Assembly: GCA_964019415.1 (NCBI GenBank)
Contig: OZ025885.1
Coordinates: 4,366,620 to 4,430,619 of the forward strand
DNA length: 64,000 nucleotides
DNA from: Ianthella basta
Lineage: Eukaryota; Porifera; Demospongiae; Verongiida; Ianthellidae
Direction: 5' to 3'
In this document: positions 1-13,060 of the stretch, piece by piece
Numbering within the stretch: the first letter of the stretch is position 1
Layout: every line of letters starts with the position of its first letter
Translations under genes and position numbers: made by a program
Notes under the pieces: model-generated
The model's input: the letters and a program-made list of their open reading frames with translations, nothing else
Told to the model about the DNA's origin: nothing
Databases searched by the model: none

Positions 1-60
1 AGAAGTCATATACAAAATCTGCTTCATCCATTATACCAGAGCCCACCAGTACAAAGTCCT
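1..60 (-). pseudogene. UBR5-like exon fragment (N-terminal region)
   Basis: Read on the minus strand, this stretch follows a good acceptor (TTTCAG at 61-66) and encodes a peptide containing GSGIMDEADF. It is a near copy of the exon at 50620-50693, and the flanking intron matches too: the stretch 70-180 resembles 50700-50780. The peptide aligns by eye with the IIDADAMFSED part of human UBR5 N-terminal to the RCC1-like region. It runs off the left window edge and abuts a dead NACHT exon, so it is probably a duplicated fragment rather than part of a working ubiquitin ligase gene. Confidence 0.5.
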
Positions 61-180
61 CTGAAACAAGAACACCACTCAGTGGCTGGTAGCAGCAGCA
101 GGACACGAGTACACACACATGCACACCTCATGAGCTTGCACAGAGTGTGTCACTAGCACACACAACCTAACACACACACA

Positions 181-1590
181 GGTTTTTCCACTGGATGGTT
201 GAGGATCATCAGGGCTACACCTGCTCAACATGTGCAAATTGTGGCAAAGCTCTTATTTTCCAGCGATACTGCAACGGATCTGCTCAGCCACTTGAGGACT
301 TCTCCTGTCAAACCAGCATACAATCGAGAACAACAGAAAAGGAAACATTAAAGAGATTTTTCTTCCAAAACTTGGCCTACTTGGCTTCCTCCAGTTCACA
401 CAAGTGGAGAGCTGCGAAAAACTCTTGCTGGGTATGATGGGGAAAGGAAAAGGAGTATGATGAGTGATATGCTCCTCCTCGTCCTGCATGAATATGCAAG
501 AGTCCTTTGAACATGGAATCATGTATAGATGGGCACACCAGGTGCATGCAGAGGAGAATGAAGAATGGATCGACTGCAGGTCAAAGATGAAATCAGGTGG
601 ATTATGACACAGACCCACAAATGAAAGCGCACCCAATGAACGCGATAGCGATTGGACATCACGTGGGGGGGGGGACTTCGTCGGGTCAAGGTCACAGTCA
701 ATGCCCTCTTTATGGAATTCACGAGTCATTACAGATGGCCAAAGTAGCAGGGAAGGAGAAACCAAACATTGAACAAAAGATGAAGTAATTCATGGGTGTG
801 TATGCTGATCCCAGTAGGTCAGGGCGGGTTTCCAGCTTTAGCAGCATCCTATCTGCAGTTGGGCTGGCCTCAAAGAAGCCATGCACACATGAGGTTATGG
901 CACAGTGATGAAACCTTGAACTTCATAGAGTATTGCATTATGTTCCTGAAGTGTTGGGCAAACACCAAGCCATGAGGAGATGATAATGTGGGCTTCAGGA
1001 AGAAGGCGACCAGCAAGAAGGTTCAAAATAACAGATCCAGAGGACTGCCTTAGCAGACCATTCACTGTGTCAGCTCCATCTAACACCAGGAAAAGGCCCC
1101 TTTCTTTGTGCTCCACCATATGACTGTGCCAGTTCTGTGTTGTTCAGACGGTTGTCCTCTCTACCATAGTATTTGAGAACACTCTGTAGATCATTCACCT
1201 CAGACACAGATCTGTGTCGTAGCGGGAAGAACAGCAATAACCACTAGCTCTCAGCATTACCACAGGAGACAGCCTTGCACACGTGCTTCAGCAAGGTGGT
1301 CTTTCCTGACCCTGCCTGACCATAAATCACTTGAATACGCTTGCTGGCCTTTTGAGAAGGCTGATGGGAACTATATGCAATGAATCTTGATCTGCCACCC
1401 TATGACCACATTTTTCTAACTGCTGGACCACTTCCTTGACATTGTCTAGCATAGTAGAAGGTGGCCGCTTCAGTATGGCCAAGTCCACAAATTCAATATT
1501 CCCTTTTCCCAGTGTGAATCTTTGTATTCATCGTAAGCTAGTTCTTTGAGGAGGGTTGTTTGTGGCTGAGGCTCAGTGTCCAGTACAGGA
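181..1590 (-). pseudogene. Decayed NACHT exon of an NLR gene
   Basis: On the minus strand this matches most of the NACHT exon of the neighbouring NLRs, from the start of the exon (peptide LLKELAYDEY near 1510-1550) to the part near LRFFAGLTG. Recognisable pieces are a Walker B segment with LFLVLDGAD near 1085, and LPEAHIIISS near 990 followed by WLG where intact copies have RPG. The Walker A region near 1300 is degraded, and several frameshifts and stops break the frame. No Death exon or LRR exon accompanies it on the left. It is a dead NLR fragment fused to a UBR5-derived fragment. Confidence 0.85.
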
Positions 1591-2325
1591 AACTACATGT
1601 AGACAGGAAAATGTGACTGATATATTGCATGCAGCAAGCATGAAAGCAACAAAATGCAACACGTGCCAATAAACTTGTTTTGTTCTGAGCCACAAGTAAG
1701 TTGGTGCCGTAGTGGCTCATTGATACACAGTTGCCATGGAAATAATATTATTCATACTGTTGTGTTTTCTAACTGAAAAAGGTGTGAACAGAGTTGTATC
1801 CCACAATCCCTGAATGAACAAACCTGCATGAGTACAACACTTTGCTGCTAGAATATCACACCAATTTCACTCACTTAAAGAGTGGAAGCTTTGTACTTTT
1901 CTACTTTGGTACCACTTTTTCACCAGTGCATGCACAGGAAGATTATTGGAGATGACACTCTTTGGAGATTACTATAAAACAAAGGTATATACGGCAGCCT
2001 GATAGTCAACCTGTTCAGGGATAGTACGATTGAACTCTGTTCACATTGTTCCCTGTTACAATTCGTTACACAGTATGAATAATCATTATTTCTATGCAAC
2101 TACAGCACCAATCAGCAAGCCACTACATCATTCCTAGTGCATGTAGTTACATACCATATCTACTTTCAGTATACATGACATACTGTAGTGATTGTTGACT
2201 GGGTGAGCTGCCATTTTGCCTACTTTTAAGGACTTTAAGGACTTTAAAATGCCTACTCAACATACGTACATCTCCCTAGTGTCTACTGCTTGTCCTGTGT
2301 TTCCATTCTCCCTCACCCTCTGCAG

Positions 2326-2804
2326 GTATTGACCGTTTGATTGAGCCACTCCGTAGCACCATCCAGGCCAAGGTGAAGGCCAACGCTGTGAAGCAGGAAC
2401 ATGAGAAGCAGGAGGAGCTGAAGAGGTCCTGTCTCAGAGCAGTGGCAGCACTGCTCACTATCTCGGACAGCGGTGGGTGCAGTAGAGGGAGAGATGGGGA
2501 GAAATGAGAGGGTAGTTTGTAGGTTAGGGGATAAGTGAGACTGTATGTACGTATCTCATGTTTCCTTTCCCTCTCTCCTTACCGTATCAATAGACACCAG
2601 CTGCAGAGACCAGTAGTTTCTAGAAGTCATTAGATGCTGTAGCTCGCTGCTAATACGTAACATGTTCATATATGAACATGCTTACATTGTGTCCTCTGGA
2701 ATAGCACTGTGAATGCGAGGTTTTATGTGTTACTTTCTATTATTTATCCAACATACAATGTCATAAACACCCACAAACTCATGCAAATACATGTACACAC
2801 TGCA

Positions 2805-2854
<50 letters not shown>

Positions 2855-3021
2855 CACACATGCACGCATACACACGCGCACGCGCACACACACACACTTC
2901 TGTACAGACACAGTGTGGCTCTGATGGAATCATAGGTAACTCAGAGACAACTGCTTTCTTTGATTCAGTCCAACAAGACAGCACTTCTTCTGGACTGCTG
3001 GAGGCCATGGATGTCAAATGA
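2326..3021 (+). CDS. CAND1: CAND1/TIP120-like protein, last two exons
   Basis: Two plus-strand exons. The first, 2326-2472, follows CTCTGCAG and encodes a peptide with [21 protein letters not shown] and [10 protein letters not shown]. This is very close to the C-terminus of animal CAND1, the Cullin-associated exchange factor that loads substrate receptors onto SCF ligases. It ends in phase 1 at GTGGGT. The second exon, 2936-3021, restores the frame and encodes [19 protein letters not shown] to a TGA stop, matching the family's FESIQKDSSS tail but shorter between the two motifs. The intron carries a (CA)n tract. No other CAND1 exon is visible upstream. Either the rest lies left of the window with the UBR5 and NACHT fragments inside an intron, or this is only a duplicated gene tail. 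The gene is convergent with NLR-A. Confidence 0.75.
2807..2900. repeat. (CA)n microsatellite
   Basis: Nearly pure CA dinucleotide tract of about 45 bp followed by interrupted CA/GC repeats, inside the last CAND1-like intron. Confidence 0.95.
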
Positions 3022-3691
3022 ACTGATTATGCAAGGAATTAGAGCATGGCAACTTTGTAGTGTTATATGATGGGATCTTGTTACTGTGTTATAGGGAACT
3101 GAATTTGGAAACACGTTACATTTCTTTGTGATGAATATCAACTATAATGGCTGAACGCTTGGCTATCACTTGGACTCTTTGTATTAGTGGTCCTCCAATT
3201 GAATGCAGCTTGCATCATATGCTGCACAGCTGTATGTACATTGTGGGTTATAATATAAATTATCTCAAATTATCTCAGCATGCAGATGACATTGTGTAAT
3301 CACTGCACGAACACTGCAATTAGCGCATATTCTCATGGAGTCAGGACTGGATGACTGGTTCAAATCATACAGAGCCTTAATTTGATGCAGAAATTTAACC
3401 CCGGAGTTCTGGAATTAATACTTCGTTGGCTTGTGGGCAACTATCCTTAATTAATGCATGCTACAGTGCATTGTTTAATGCATATAATAAGGAGCATTAT
3501 GCCCATTCTCTGTCTATCCTCCCCACCATTAATATTGTGTGGCACATGTATATAGCTGTATTCATGATACATGTATATACATTCAATCATAATACAATAA
3601 TATATACATGACTGATGACCCACTATGTACACCCACTACAATATTAAATAGCTACGGTCTACAGTTGCACTGCCTCTTTCTGTTTCTGTGT

Positions 3692-5468
3692 TCACATTAG
3701 TAACTTGTCTCTAACAAATGTGTTGGTGGCCAGTCCATCAGTAATTGCTTGAATGGCTCTGGCCCTTTGTCTTGATTCAGCATCAAAGACAAGAATCAAT
3801 TTTGTCACTTTAGCACTGGCAGCAGCTTCTTTCGCCTCCATCCACTGATCCATACTCAAGCTATCCTGGATATATTTATAAGGGAGAGCATATATAGGAT
3901 TCACAAGTACACTATTATATTCACGCAAGCTCACTGGTCAGGGCACACCCCTAGACATCACAGTTATCGTTGCAAGTGTCAACTTCAAACTTTCACAAGG
4001 TAGCAAAAGGCAAATTACATCATTCGTAGAGCCAATGTTAGAATGTTGATTGTACAAACATCAGATGTATGCATGTCCAGCCAACACGCCTACAGAACAT
4101 GATGGTACTAATGCACTGTGCATGGCAGCACAATAGTTGGCACAACACAGTGATAGCTATGTACTTACCCAATTTACACCAGAAGGAGACCAAACATGAA
4201 GTCGTTGCAGGGGTTGTTCTCTCTCTGCCAGTGCTTTGAGAATCAGTAGTGGAAGCTGGCAAATGTCAAGCTCATTCAATTGAGCCATGGCAGCTACACA
4301 AGTGCCAAGTGCACCAGCAACATGTTCATGCAGAGGTTCCTTCCCTGAAATGAATAGCAATTTAGAAGGATGGGCATCATCATCATAGCCGCATAACTGA
4401 CAAACACATGCAGCACACAAAATCCAAACACAACACTGTTTTCCTAACATGTCAGAGTTTCTATTCCTGCTTTTCTCATTACATTATTAACTGTATCCAG
4501 TGGCTTACTGTTAAGTCTGAGTTTGTGCAAGGAAGTATTTCTGGAGAGTGCCTTTCCCATGATGCACAGGAAGGCATCACAACCATCAAGATGCAGCTCC
4601 TTCAAGTGTACATTTTCTATCAGACTTGTCTCCACTTGTTGCCATCCACTGTCATCCTGAGAGGAGTACAAAAGACCCAGTTACTGCATGTAACACCAGC
4701 ATTGCTGTGCTGGGGATTAGCATGTCATAGACACAGGGGTTGGAAGACTTCATCTATACAGCAGCGAATGATCTCACTACATACATGTATATAGTGCAGT
4801 GCTAGTTCAACTGAGGCAAAGCCAAGGTTGAAATACAACCTGAGGGTTGACATTTCTGCAATAAACCAACTGTACCACATGCATGCCATATGAGATATTG
4901 CACGACGTTACAACTAACAATAGCTTATTCAGTCCTGCTAAGGTAGAACCTGTATCAACTCCAAATAAAGTCAATATCATATCATACCAGATGCACACAT
5001 CCCATATATGTCATGAATGAGGCACTTAAAGAATACCAAAGGTATTGCTGAAATTTGTGTAAGTGATGAAATCAACCATGCATTGCAAGGACTGAATAAG
5101 TTATGGTTAGTCTTTTTACTACACAAACTATTATACTGTACAACGCATGGTTACTGTAGTTGGTTGACTGTGGAAATGTCACTAGATAGCATGATAGGAC
5201 ACCACTATTGCATTACAATAGCTTTATACCATAACAACTATCGGTAGTATCAATCAGCACTATAGTATGTGCTGTGTATGTGTGTAGGTAGAATGCCATT
5301 GCTGAACAAACAATCGTATACTTGCCTCCACATCACTACGGACAGTGATATACAACTCCCTCACACCAGGGAGGCTGCAAACAATGGAGAGTGCTGTGCT
5401 GGATGTGTGTGACAGAGTTAACAATAATGTCTCCAATGACACCGCAACTTGAGACAGTGTCTGGGCAT
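3692..5468 (-). CDS. LRR-like C-terminal exons of NLR-A
   Basis: Four exons (5326-5468, 4509-4656, 4169-4344, 3692-3865) each encode about one to two leucine-rich units, such as LSIVCSLPGVRELYITV, NVHLKELHLDGCD and LPLLILKALAERE. The same four-exon tail with the same phases recurs in units B, C and D, and its last three exons in E. The last exon is shorter here (58 codons) than in the others (80-81). In known NLRs this region senses ligand or autoinhibits; that role is inferred. Confidence 0.85.
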
Positions 5469-8400
5469 CTGATGGTGGACAGAAAAAAATATTACAATTT
5501 GTAGCATCATTAAATTTCAATGCACATTCTCAAGAAATAATTGACAGACATCTACTGCTTGCTTTCGCAATGAAGTAATATACACCAGTACAGAGGAACA
5601 CATAATTGCATTGCACATTACAGCAGTAGCAACAGCAATGTGACAACAATAGCTACACACAACCATGAAGTCATGCAGAACGGCACAGACTCACCATCAG
5701 CTGTGAAGTTATCACAGTGGAGCTCCAGCCTGCCTGCAAAGTCGAGCTGGCACTGTGGATTACACTGTAGTACAGCCTTTAAATGAACTAGGCATTCAGC
5801 AGATAAAAGGGTACTAAGGTAAGGTGTCAGTTTGAGCAGCCTCAGGTGTGAGCATTGCCTGAGGCAGTGAGCAACAGCCATCATGTCAAAGGCTGAGAGA
5901 GTGAGGCAGAACTCTAATGAAACAGTGATGCATTGCATGACTTCTTTGGTTAGGTTAATATTTTGCGACTCATACAGAGTGTGGAAGAGCAGGAGAAGGG
6001 TAGGGTTGTCACGGCTACACTTGCCCATCCAGTGTGAAGTGCACCCAATTTCTCCAACTGCTGTGGGGGTGCAACAGATATGCATAGCCACTTGGGGATT
6101 CCTGAGGCCAGTAAGACCAGCAAAGAATCGAAGAACAACAGAATAAGTAGCATTGAAGAGATTCTCTTTCCAAAACTGAGCCTGCTTGCCTTCCTCCAGC
6201 TGACTCAAGTGGAGAGCTGCAAAAAACTCTTGCTGGGTACCATGGGGAAAGGAAAATGAGTGCAGCGATTCAAACCCTCTTCTGCTGGCATGCATATGAA
6301 GAAGGCCCTTGAAGAGGTGCTCATCAATAGGGGCATCTGAGGGGAGGAGCTCTTCTTGGATAGTAGAGCGAAGGGAATACTCATCGAAATTGAACTGAGG
6401 AGGAACCTGGCGCAGACCTCGGAAGGAGAGTGTTCCTAAGGATGCAAGAAGATAGCGGATGTCTTCAGGCAAGTGGGAATATCTTAACAGGGGGTCCATA
6501 TACAAATCCCTCCCTATCTTGCGACAATCTCGGTAAATTATTTGGCATACAAAGGCCTGGTAGCAGGCAGTCATTGTGGCAGGGAAAGAGGAATCATGCT
6601 CAAAGATTGAGCAAAGGATGAAGCAATTCATTGGGATGTATGCCCCTGCCAGTAGATCAGGTCGGGTGGCCAACTGTGATAGCATCCTGTCAGCAGTATG
6701 GGAATTGCTCTCATAGAATGCCTTCACGTATGAGGTGACGGCAGTGTGATTGAACCCTTGGACTTCGTAGAATGTGGCAACGTAGTCCTGAATTGAGGGA
6801 CAGGCACCAGGACGTGATGAGATGATAATGTGAGCTTCAGGAAGAACATGACCTTGGAGTAGGCTTTGAATAACAGATTCTGAGGATGGCTTCAGTAGAT
6901 CCTTCACTTCGTCCGCTCCATCAAACACCATGAGGATGCCTTTGCCTTTGCCACCCTTCAACACTTTTGTCATGCTGGACACCGCTGCTTGGCCCTCATA
7001 TGCATCCTGCAGGTAATAGCTTAGAAGGCTCTGCAGATCACCTGCACTGGACACAGACCTGTCTCGCAGTGGAAAGTAGAGCACTAGGTCGAAATCGCTC
7101 CCAGCCTCATCGCAAGCAAGTGCCTTGCACATATGCTTAAGCAATGTGGTCTTCCCAGCCCCAGCCTGGCCATATACCACTCGGATGCGCTCATCTCCCT
7201 TCTTGAGTAGGTCATGAGGTGTTATGCGCATTGCATTCTCATCTGCTATCTTAGGGCAACAATCTTTAAATCGCTGGATTGCTTCCATTTTATCTCTGAC
7301 ATCATCTGGATTAGAAGAAGGTAGCCTCTCCAGCACTGCTAGTTGCACATACTGCATATTTGCCTTGGGCCCTTCTCCTAGTCTAAAGTGACTGTACTCA
7401 TTGTATGCCTGCTCCCTGAGGAGGGTAGCTTGCGACTGGAGCTCAGTACCTACCACAGGCAGCTGTGGAGAAAAGGGCAAGGAGGCGGACCCATTGCATG
7501 TACCAAACATTTTAAATTAACACAAAGTCACAAAAGTAAGATGTAATATATACATGTGTTGTGTGTAGCGAGTGTGTACTGGGTACGTGTATTATAGGCA
7601 TGGGAAAAGCTGTACATGTGAAGTGTACATTTAAATTTTAACTCAATCATGCCCTGCACCCAGTTGCAATTGCAAAATATTTTAGGATATTGACAAAGCA
7701 TTGCCGCTGCTGTTGGTGTTCTAAAAGGTACACTTTGTTTGGAGCCTTGTATATAGCTTGAGAAGCACATACACTAACAAAAGCATCTCTGCTATGTTAT
7801 CTAAATACATAGGCCATCTGCACTTACCTGCAGATGATATAACCACTTCACATTATGTGTCATGCATCTGCACTTAAAGGGTAGGGGAGAATGGAAGAGC
7901 GACACTTTGCGTTGTTCTGGTTAGGTTCATGGCTTGCGGTCTTGACAGAGATTATGCACATTGTACAGCATATATATAGGGGGAAGTGAATGTTGCAAAA
8001 TGGACTCAATGGTACAGACTGAGCAACACACAGACTAACTAGAGTCTAATAAAAGTTGGGTCTAGTAAACTGAGTTCAAGTTCATGGCACAGTGGCATGT
8101 GATTCTAATAATCCAAAATGTCCAATTACGTAGGTTGCTATAATAGAGAAATTCCGGAATTCTGCAATAAACTGCAAGTCATATGGCATATATTCTCCAG
8201 CCAGCGATATAGAAACTTCATCGATACTGAACAGTATCTGGGATGCCAGCATCTTACAGCCAAACAAAGGGAGATGTGGTGTTTTGTTCCTAACTGGCTA
8301 TAGCCAAGTGACTTTCACCTATGATGTCACTGTGCCAGGATTGTGTGCTACGTTTGCCAGACCCTAATAGCATGACATTGTGTTTGCATGTGGAACCTGC

Positions 8401-11400
8401 AAACAGCGTCTGTAAACAATGTAGATTACAAGCAGGGAAGTTTGCTTTTCTTCTTTTCATTTTCTTCCCCATGCAAATCAAGTTCAAATAATGTAACTTA
8501 GGCATGAATGCACAGCCCTGTCAATGTTGGTCAGTTTGTAGTCTCATGGACACATGGCCAGACCCTATCCTCTCCTTCCACCAATGCACCATAACTCCGC
8601 ACAGAGGAAAGGAACTATACAGTTGTCGGGTTATAGTAGTGTTTGCAAAGCACAGATTAGTTTAGTAATGGTGCTATAGAAGTGTTACGGTACCAGTAGG
8701 AGTACCAAGCGTGATGATGGCAATGAATTACAGCTGTTTCAGTATACAAGAATAACAAAGATGTTGTGTATACACTCTGCTGCCAGCGTTGCCATGCCAT
8801 GTCCAACCACTGGCTACGTTGAAACATTCTTCCATTCTTAGGAATACAGAGCACAGGACAAATCACTGAAACACCCTAGCACCAATTCCTGTTGCACTGA
8901 CTGTGCATGCTAGTTCGTCAAATTCTCTCAATTTCAAATCACATGATCATGCCGTTTCCCAGTTCTCGATTGATTGTGATTTTACACTTAAAATGCGTGG
9001 CATGCATGCACTTGCAAAGGTTCTTGGTTTCAAACCTGTCCTTACACAAAACAATGGAGAAACTATCAGAATTTCATGGAGAATTGTTGTGCTTCTGTAC
9101 TACTTTTGATTGGTAGTTCATTATAAGTGTACATTGAACATATATCAGTGAACCCTAGCTCACTCTGTAGACTTTGTCATTATTATCCAATGCTACTGGG
9201 GCCAATGCTTGAATTGCAGTAGCAAGGTTAGCCTGCTGAAGGTGTGCAAGTGCTGATACTTATAGTAGGACAAATCTAAGTAAGCATGCACAGCAATTAT
9301 TATGCAGAATATAATGTGGCTGTACACCTGGGTCTACCAGCACACTTCAACAGTATTAATCACTGCAGCATTCCTAATGCATCCCTTCATGTATATACTC
9401 ACCACATGCACAACTTACTGGACATGTTGCAGAGCTTCCCTGCTCTAGCAATTTGTTTGCAAGTGCATTGAGACCTGCCTTCCTCAGAGCAGTGAGAAGA
9501 GCACCCCATGTTGCTCTTTTGCCAGTATGCCAGCGCCAGTGGCAAAGGATGCGGAAGAAGGCCTCCTCTACATTGTGTTTGTGGCTCTCCAGAAAATTGT
9601 CTACTTTTGCAGTTGGAATATTCAGGTAGGTCGACACTGCCCTCCACTTGTCTCCAACCTTTGAGCAAATCTCACTCCTGAGATCACTCTCACATGGGTG
9701 GGACTGTAGGAAGGCTACGAAGGAAGGATTCATGGAATGAGAAAGGTCATTCTATAAGGTGACACACCTGAATGGTGACCATGTTGTGCACACAATTGCC
9801 TATCTATTCCAAATGCATGGTCATGGGACAACCACACATATAATTATATGTAATGCAAAGCTGAAAAGTAGCTCTGTCTGCAAGCACACCCATGCATGCA
9901 CACAAGCCCCACCCCTGCTCTCTTTCATCCACCCACGCACACCTACCACTCAAGCCCCCCTGACTCACCCCCACACACGTATGTCTATAAGACTGCATTA
10001 TGTAGCAACATCAGCTAGCTGGATACACTTCCTTCCCAACTACACTGTATACACGCTACTCCATGCATAATTATGCAGTGCTGTAGTTTGTAGGAGATGG
10101 GCACAACAAAAATGTTTATAAGAATATATGGACAGTAACTAAGCATATTGTGTGCAGGACAGTAACTAAGCATATTGAGGGTGCAACAGTATAACGTTAA
10201 TGTTTGACGTGATGTTTGTTTTGTTCTGTTCTTACATAATAGCTAAACTGTTCTATAGCAAGTCTGTTTTATTCTATACCATTTTCCAGATCGGATTAAG
10301 ACCGTACAAATCAAAATGGTTGTGGAACGAAACATGCACTGGGTGTCATTTCAAGCAACAGAAAATATAGTTCTGTAATTAATTTTGATCATTAATTTTG
10401 TAGGAAAGAAGTACTAAAGGCACTGTCTCATGCCCTGGAAATTATTATCGGGTGATGGGGAGATTAATGAAACAAGGAGCGAATGCCCCCTTAATACAAT
10501 GAGAACACAACTACATGGAATTCACATGCAGTGCAACTTACCCTGAACAGGATCAGTCATTGGGAATTGTGTACCAGCTAGGCCAGTTTGTGGTAAAGGT
10601 GCACTGAGTGCAGGGTGCTCCACCTATAGGCATTGCAGGGCATGCAGGCAGTAATCTGGATGTGATGCCATCAGCCATGCAATTAATATGCCTTTGGTTA
10701 CATACTGGTCTATTGCATGTATAATTATGTAGAACTGGTGTTACATTTCCAAAATTGCATGGCATATCCACTCACTAAAATGCACATGCAAACTCACTGG
10801 TGCTGGTAGGTTGCCAACCATTTCTAATTCGTTTCCAGGATTGACTGTAACAAACAGGTCAGAAACTATTAGTGCACAATGTGCTATGCTTTGATGCTAC
10901 TATAATTAGTAGTTGACCCATGGCCACTACATGCTAAGTGCATACACTGCTACACTGCTCCCTTTGAAGGACTGGTGCATGCTGCTTCATCTAAAGGTGA
11001 TCTCACACAGAGGCATCAAAATCATGAGATGCATTATATAGAAGGTAGCTTAATATCTAGTCACTGAACAGACAGCCTCTTTCTCAAAACAACAGTATAC
11101 ACTTGTAGACACTAGAATACCCTGTGACAAACTTAGACACTGAGTACCCTGACTGGCCAGCTAAAGATTAGCTATAAGCACCACAAAGTTACGTGGCTAG
11201 TAGCTAGCTACTGTCACTCTTTGTATCCAAGCACCTTGCAGTTTTTCAGATTGCACATGGAATTGTATGTGGGATCTCTGAGAAGCACTACCTTGAAGGT
11301 GCAGTTCATTCAAATCTTTCTGTAGGTGTGATTCATGGGGAATGCCCACCTCATCATGGACATGCACATCTTTGATAGGAGTGTAATCCTCCTCAGTGCC

Positions 11401-11622
11401 AAACCATCACCTGCTGAAGTATCCTCCCATTGTTGTGTAATGGCTGTAATTGAAAGGACAGTGAAAGTACACGTAATTCTTCCACTGCCAAGTCATAGGC
11501 AAACAAAACTCGTGTTTTCTTTCAGCCTGGTATGAAACATTCCTACACAGTAGCTACGTAGTCAAGTTAACCACCAAAGAACCAACATGCAACTCACCCC
11601 TCAGACGCAGTAGTACAGACAT
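3692..11622 (-). CDS. NLR-A: Death-NACHT-LRR immune receptor (nine-exon model)
   Basis: Predicted intracellular STAND-ATPase receptor. My exon model, 5' to 3': 11598-11622 (short first exon starting MSVLLRLR), 10798-10844, 10542-10623 (Pro-rich linkers), 9419-9714 (Death domain), 5695-7462 (NACHT), 5326-5468, 4509-4656, 4169-4344, 3692-3865 (LRR-like, stop TGA). All phases agree (1,0,1,0,1,0,1,0), giving about 952 aa. Walker A is GQAGAGKT, Walker B is ILMVFDGADE, and the NACHT hallmark SSRPG is present. The exon 5326-5468 ends at a GC donor. Upstream of the first exon lies CpG-rich DNA (11.65-12.05 kb) and an in-frame stop, so ATG 11622 is the first start in that frame. The long introns 7463-9418 and 5469-5694 hold nothing I recognise. 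The three 5' exons rest only on splice sites and phase, and are the least certain part. Confidence 0.8.
5695..7462 (-). CDS. NACHT exon of NLR-A
   Basis: A single open exon of about 589 codons. It starts after the acceptor TTTTCTCCACAG and ends at GATG|GTGAGT in phase 1. By my count Walker A (GQAGAGKT) is at exon residues 98-105, Walker B (MVFDGADE) near 178-185, and SSRPG near 215. The second half (helical, with CSIFEHDSSFPATMTACYQA and FPHGTQQEFFAALHLSQ) corresponds to the winged-helix and helical regions of STAND ATPases. It is the nucleotide-binding oligomerisation engine of the receptor. It is close to the NACHT exons of NLR-B and NLR-C but not identical. Confidence 0.93.
9419..9751 (-). 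CDS. Death-domain exon of NLR-A
   Basis: This exon encodes a classical Death domain (six-helix adaptor module for homotypic signalling): KWRAVSTYLNIP at helix 2, then LESHKHNVEEAFFRILCHW, then the ATWGALLTALRKAGL signature typical of helices 4-6. The most likely acceptor is at 9715-9716 (pyrimidine-rich, phase 1, fitting the upstream linker exon). A second possible acceptor would start the exon at 9751 in phase 0. The donor is GTAAGT just below 9419. The sequence is unrelated in detail to the Death-like exon of NLR-C, so the two receptors probably recruit different adaptors. Confidence 0.85.
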
Positions 11623-11639
11623 CAATGATGAGATATACT

Positions 11640-12850
11640 CAGTCTGTCACTGTTGCATGTTCGAATTAGGCCGCAAGGGATCGGTCTCCGATCGAGGCCG
11701 AGTCAATGATCGCGATCATGTGACTGTACGTAATATAGGGTAGTTACGCCATTTCCGGGACAGCGCCAATACCCGGACACTCCGCAAAAGTATACGTCGT
11801 ACGAAACAGACAGGCTAAACTTCGAGCTAACGCCACGCTTGGTTGATACTTGCACTAGAAGGGTTTAAGAATCCGCAGTCAAAACGGGACGAACACCCTT
11901 CGTTCGGCGGCTGGACACCGATTCCTTCTACCCTATCTCTTCCGAAGAATCAAGAATTGGCAGGAAGTAGGAGGAGCTAAGAATTGCACCATCTTCAATT
12001 GCGCGCCAAATTCGAACGGTTGGCCGGATCTGCTTGCGGAAAGATACATTGAACTCGTTGGTGATCGAACTGCATGCGCTACAATAGACACTAACTTCTG
12101 TACTTGAGAGAAGTTAGTAAAACTCAATGCCTATTAGTTACTGCAGTTGCCAATTGTTGGACAGCAGGAAAACATTCACACTTTGGTTGCTGATTTAAAT
12201 TCACAGATGATAACCAAGCAAAGTAAAGGCAGACATACATGTGCAGATTGATACTGGGGAGGTGGATGAAGGATTTTGCGCCACCTGTTGAACTGATGAA
12301 AAGGGCACACGGATTTGCTGTGACAGTTGTTCCAAATGGCATCATCTTTGTTGTGTAGGGCTATCTGACTCTAGCAACCTTCTCCAATCCTTTTGGAAGT
12401 GCGCTGAATGTTGATCCATGGTTCTAAAACCAATATTATCCACTTAAACTTAGTTTAAACAAAAGCACCACAATTCCTAATGCCTGTCCCACTTTAGGAA
12501 AAAATGTCCGGAGTAGGGAAAATGGCGGGTGCGACTGAGGGATGGTCTCGCTAGGCGATTTCGATGAAACGGCTCGTTTTCTCGCCACTTCTAGAGGAAC
12601 AGATGTTTTTCCAGTAAATATAAGCGGTTGTTCTGCTGAAGTACATCCTTTCCTGACTTCTCGCTGGTTTATTGTTAACTGTCTGGGAAATGGCGTAATC
12701 ACGCTAGCAGTCGATTGCGCAACACTTGCGTACTATTGGTACAGCTGTATCAATAGCAGCCGTGTTGCCTGTTGTCCATCCGCATCTCATTGCTACGTAC
12801 TGCTGTAAGAGAACCTGAATATGTGTCCGGTCACGTATAGGTGTTATGCA
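11640..12850. other. CpG-rich intergenic region upstream of NLR-A
   Basis: Two patches (about 11650-12050 and 12480-12760) are visibly richer in CG dinucleotides than the surrounding DNA. The first lies immediately upstream of the proposed first exon of NLR-A and may be its promoter. Short open frames occur on both strands (for example 12542-12808), but none shows a recognisable domain or splice structure. Confidence 0.4.
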
Positions 12851-13060
12851 AACCTCTGGTCATGTGCAGGTGTTGTGCAAGCCTGTAGTGCGTCATCATG
12901 ATCACCCACTGCTGCGCATGTGCAATGGTCAGAAGAACCATGCAACCATAGCTATATATGGAGTGCGCAGACGCGATGTACCACGACTTCCGTGACGTAC
13001 CATGTCTTCTGGTTTCACACCACCCTGGAATAGAGGAGCTTCGTTTTGCTAAAGCTCACC
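12830..13060. repeat. Shared 3'-flank repeat (copy 1)
   Basis: Resembles 36240-36410. Both include GGTCATGTG, a stretch reading roughly GTACCATG then GTCTTC, and CACCACCC followed by GCTCACCCCAA. Both lie just beyond the last exon of an NLR unit, so this is duplicated 3' flanking DNA of the array. Confidence 0.6.

Noticed and set aside
11297..11326. Possible tiny exon encoding KDLNELHLQ in the NLR-A 5' region
   Set aside because: Splice sites look usable, but the exon cannot be joined in phase to the proposed first exon or linkers.
12436..12808. Overlapping 88-codon frames on both strands in CpG-rich DNA
   Set aside because: No recognisable domain, and neither shows splice partners; better explained as open frames in GC-richer promoter-like DNA.
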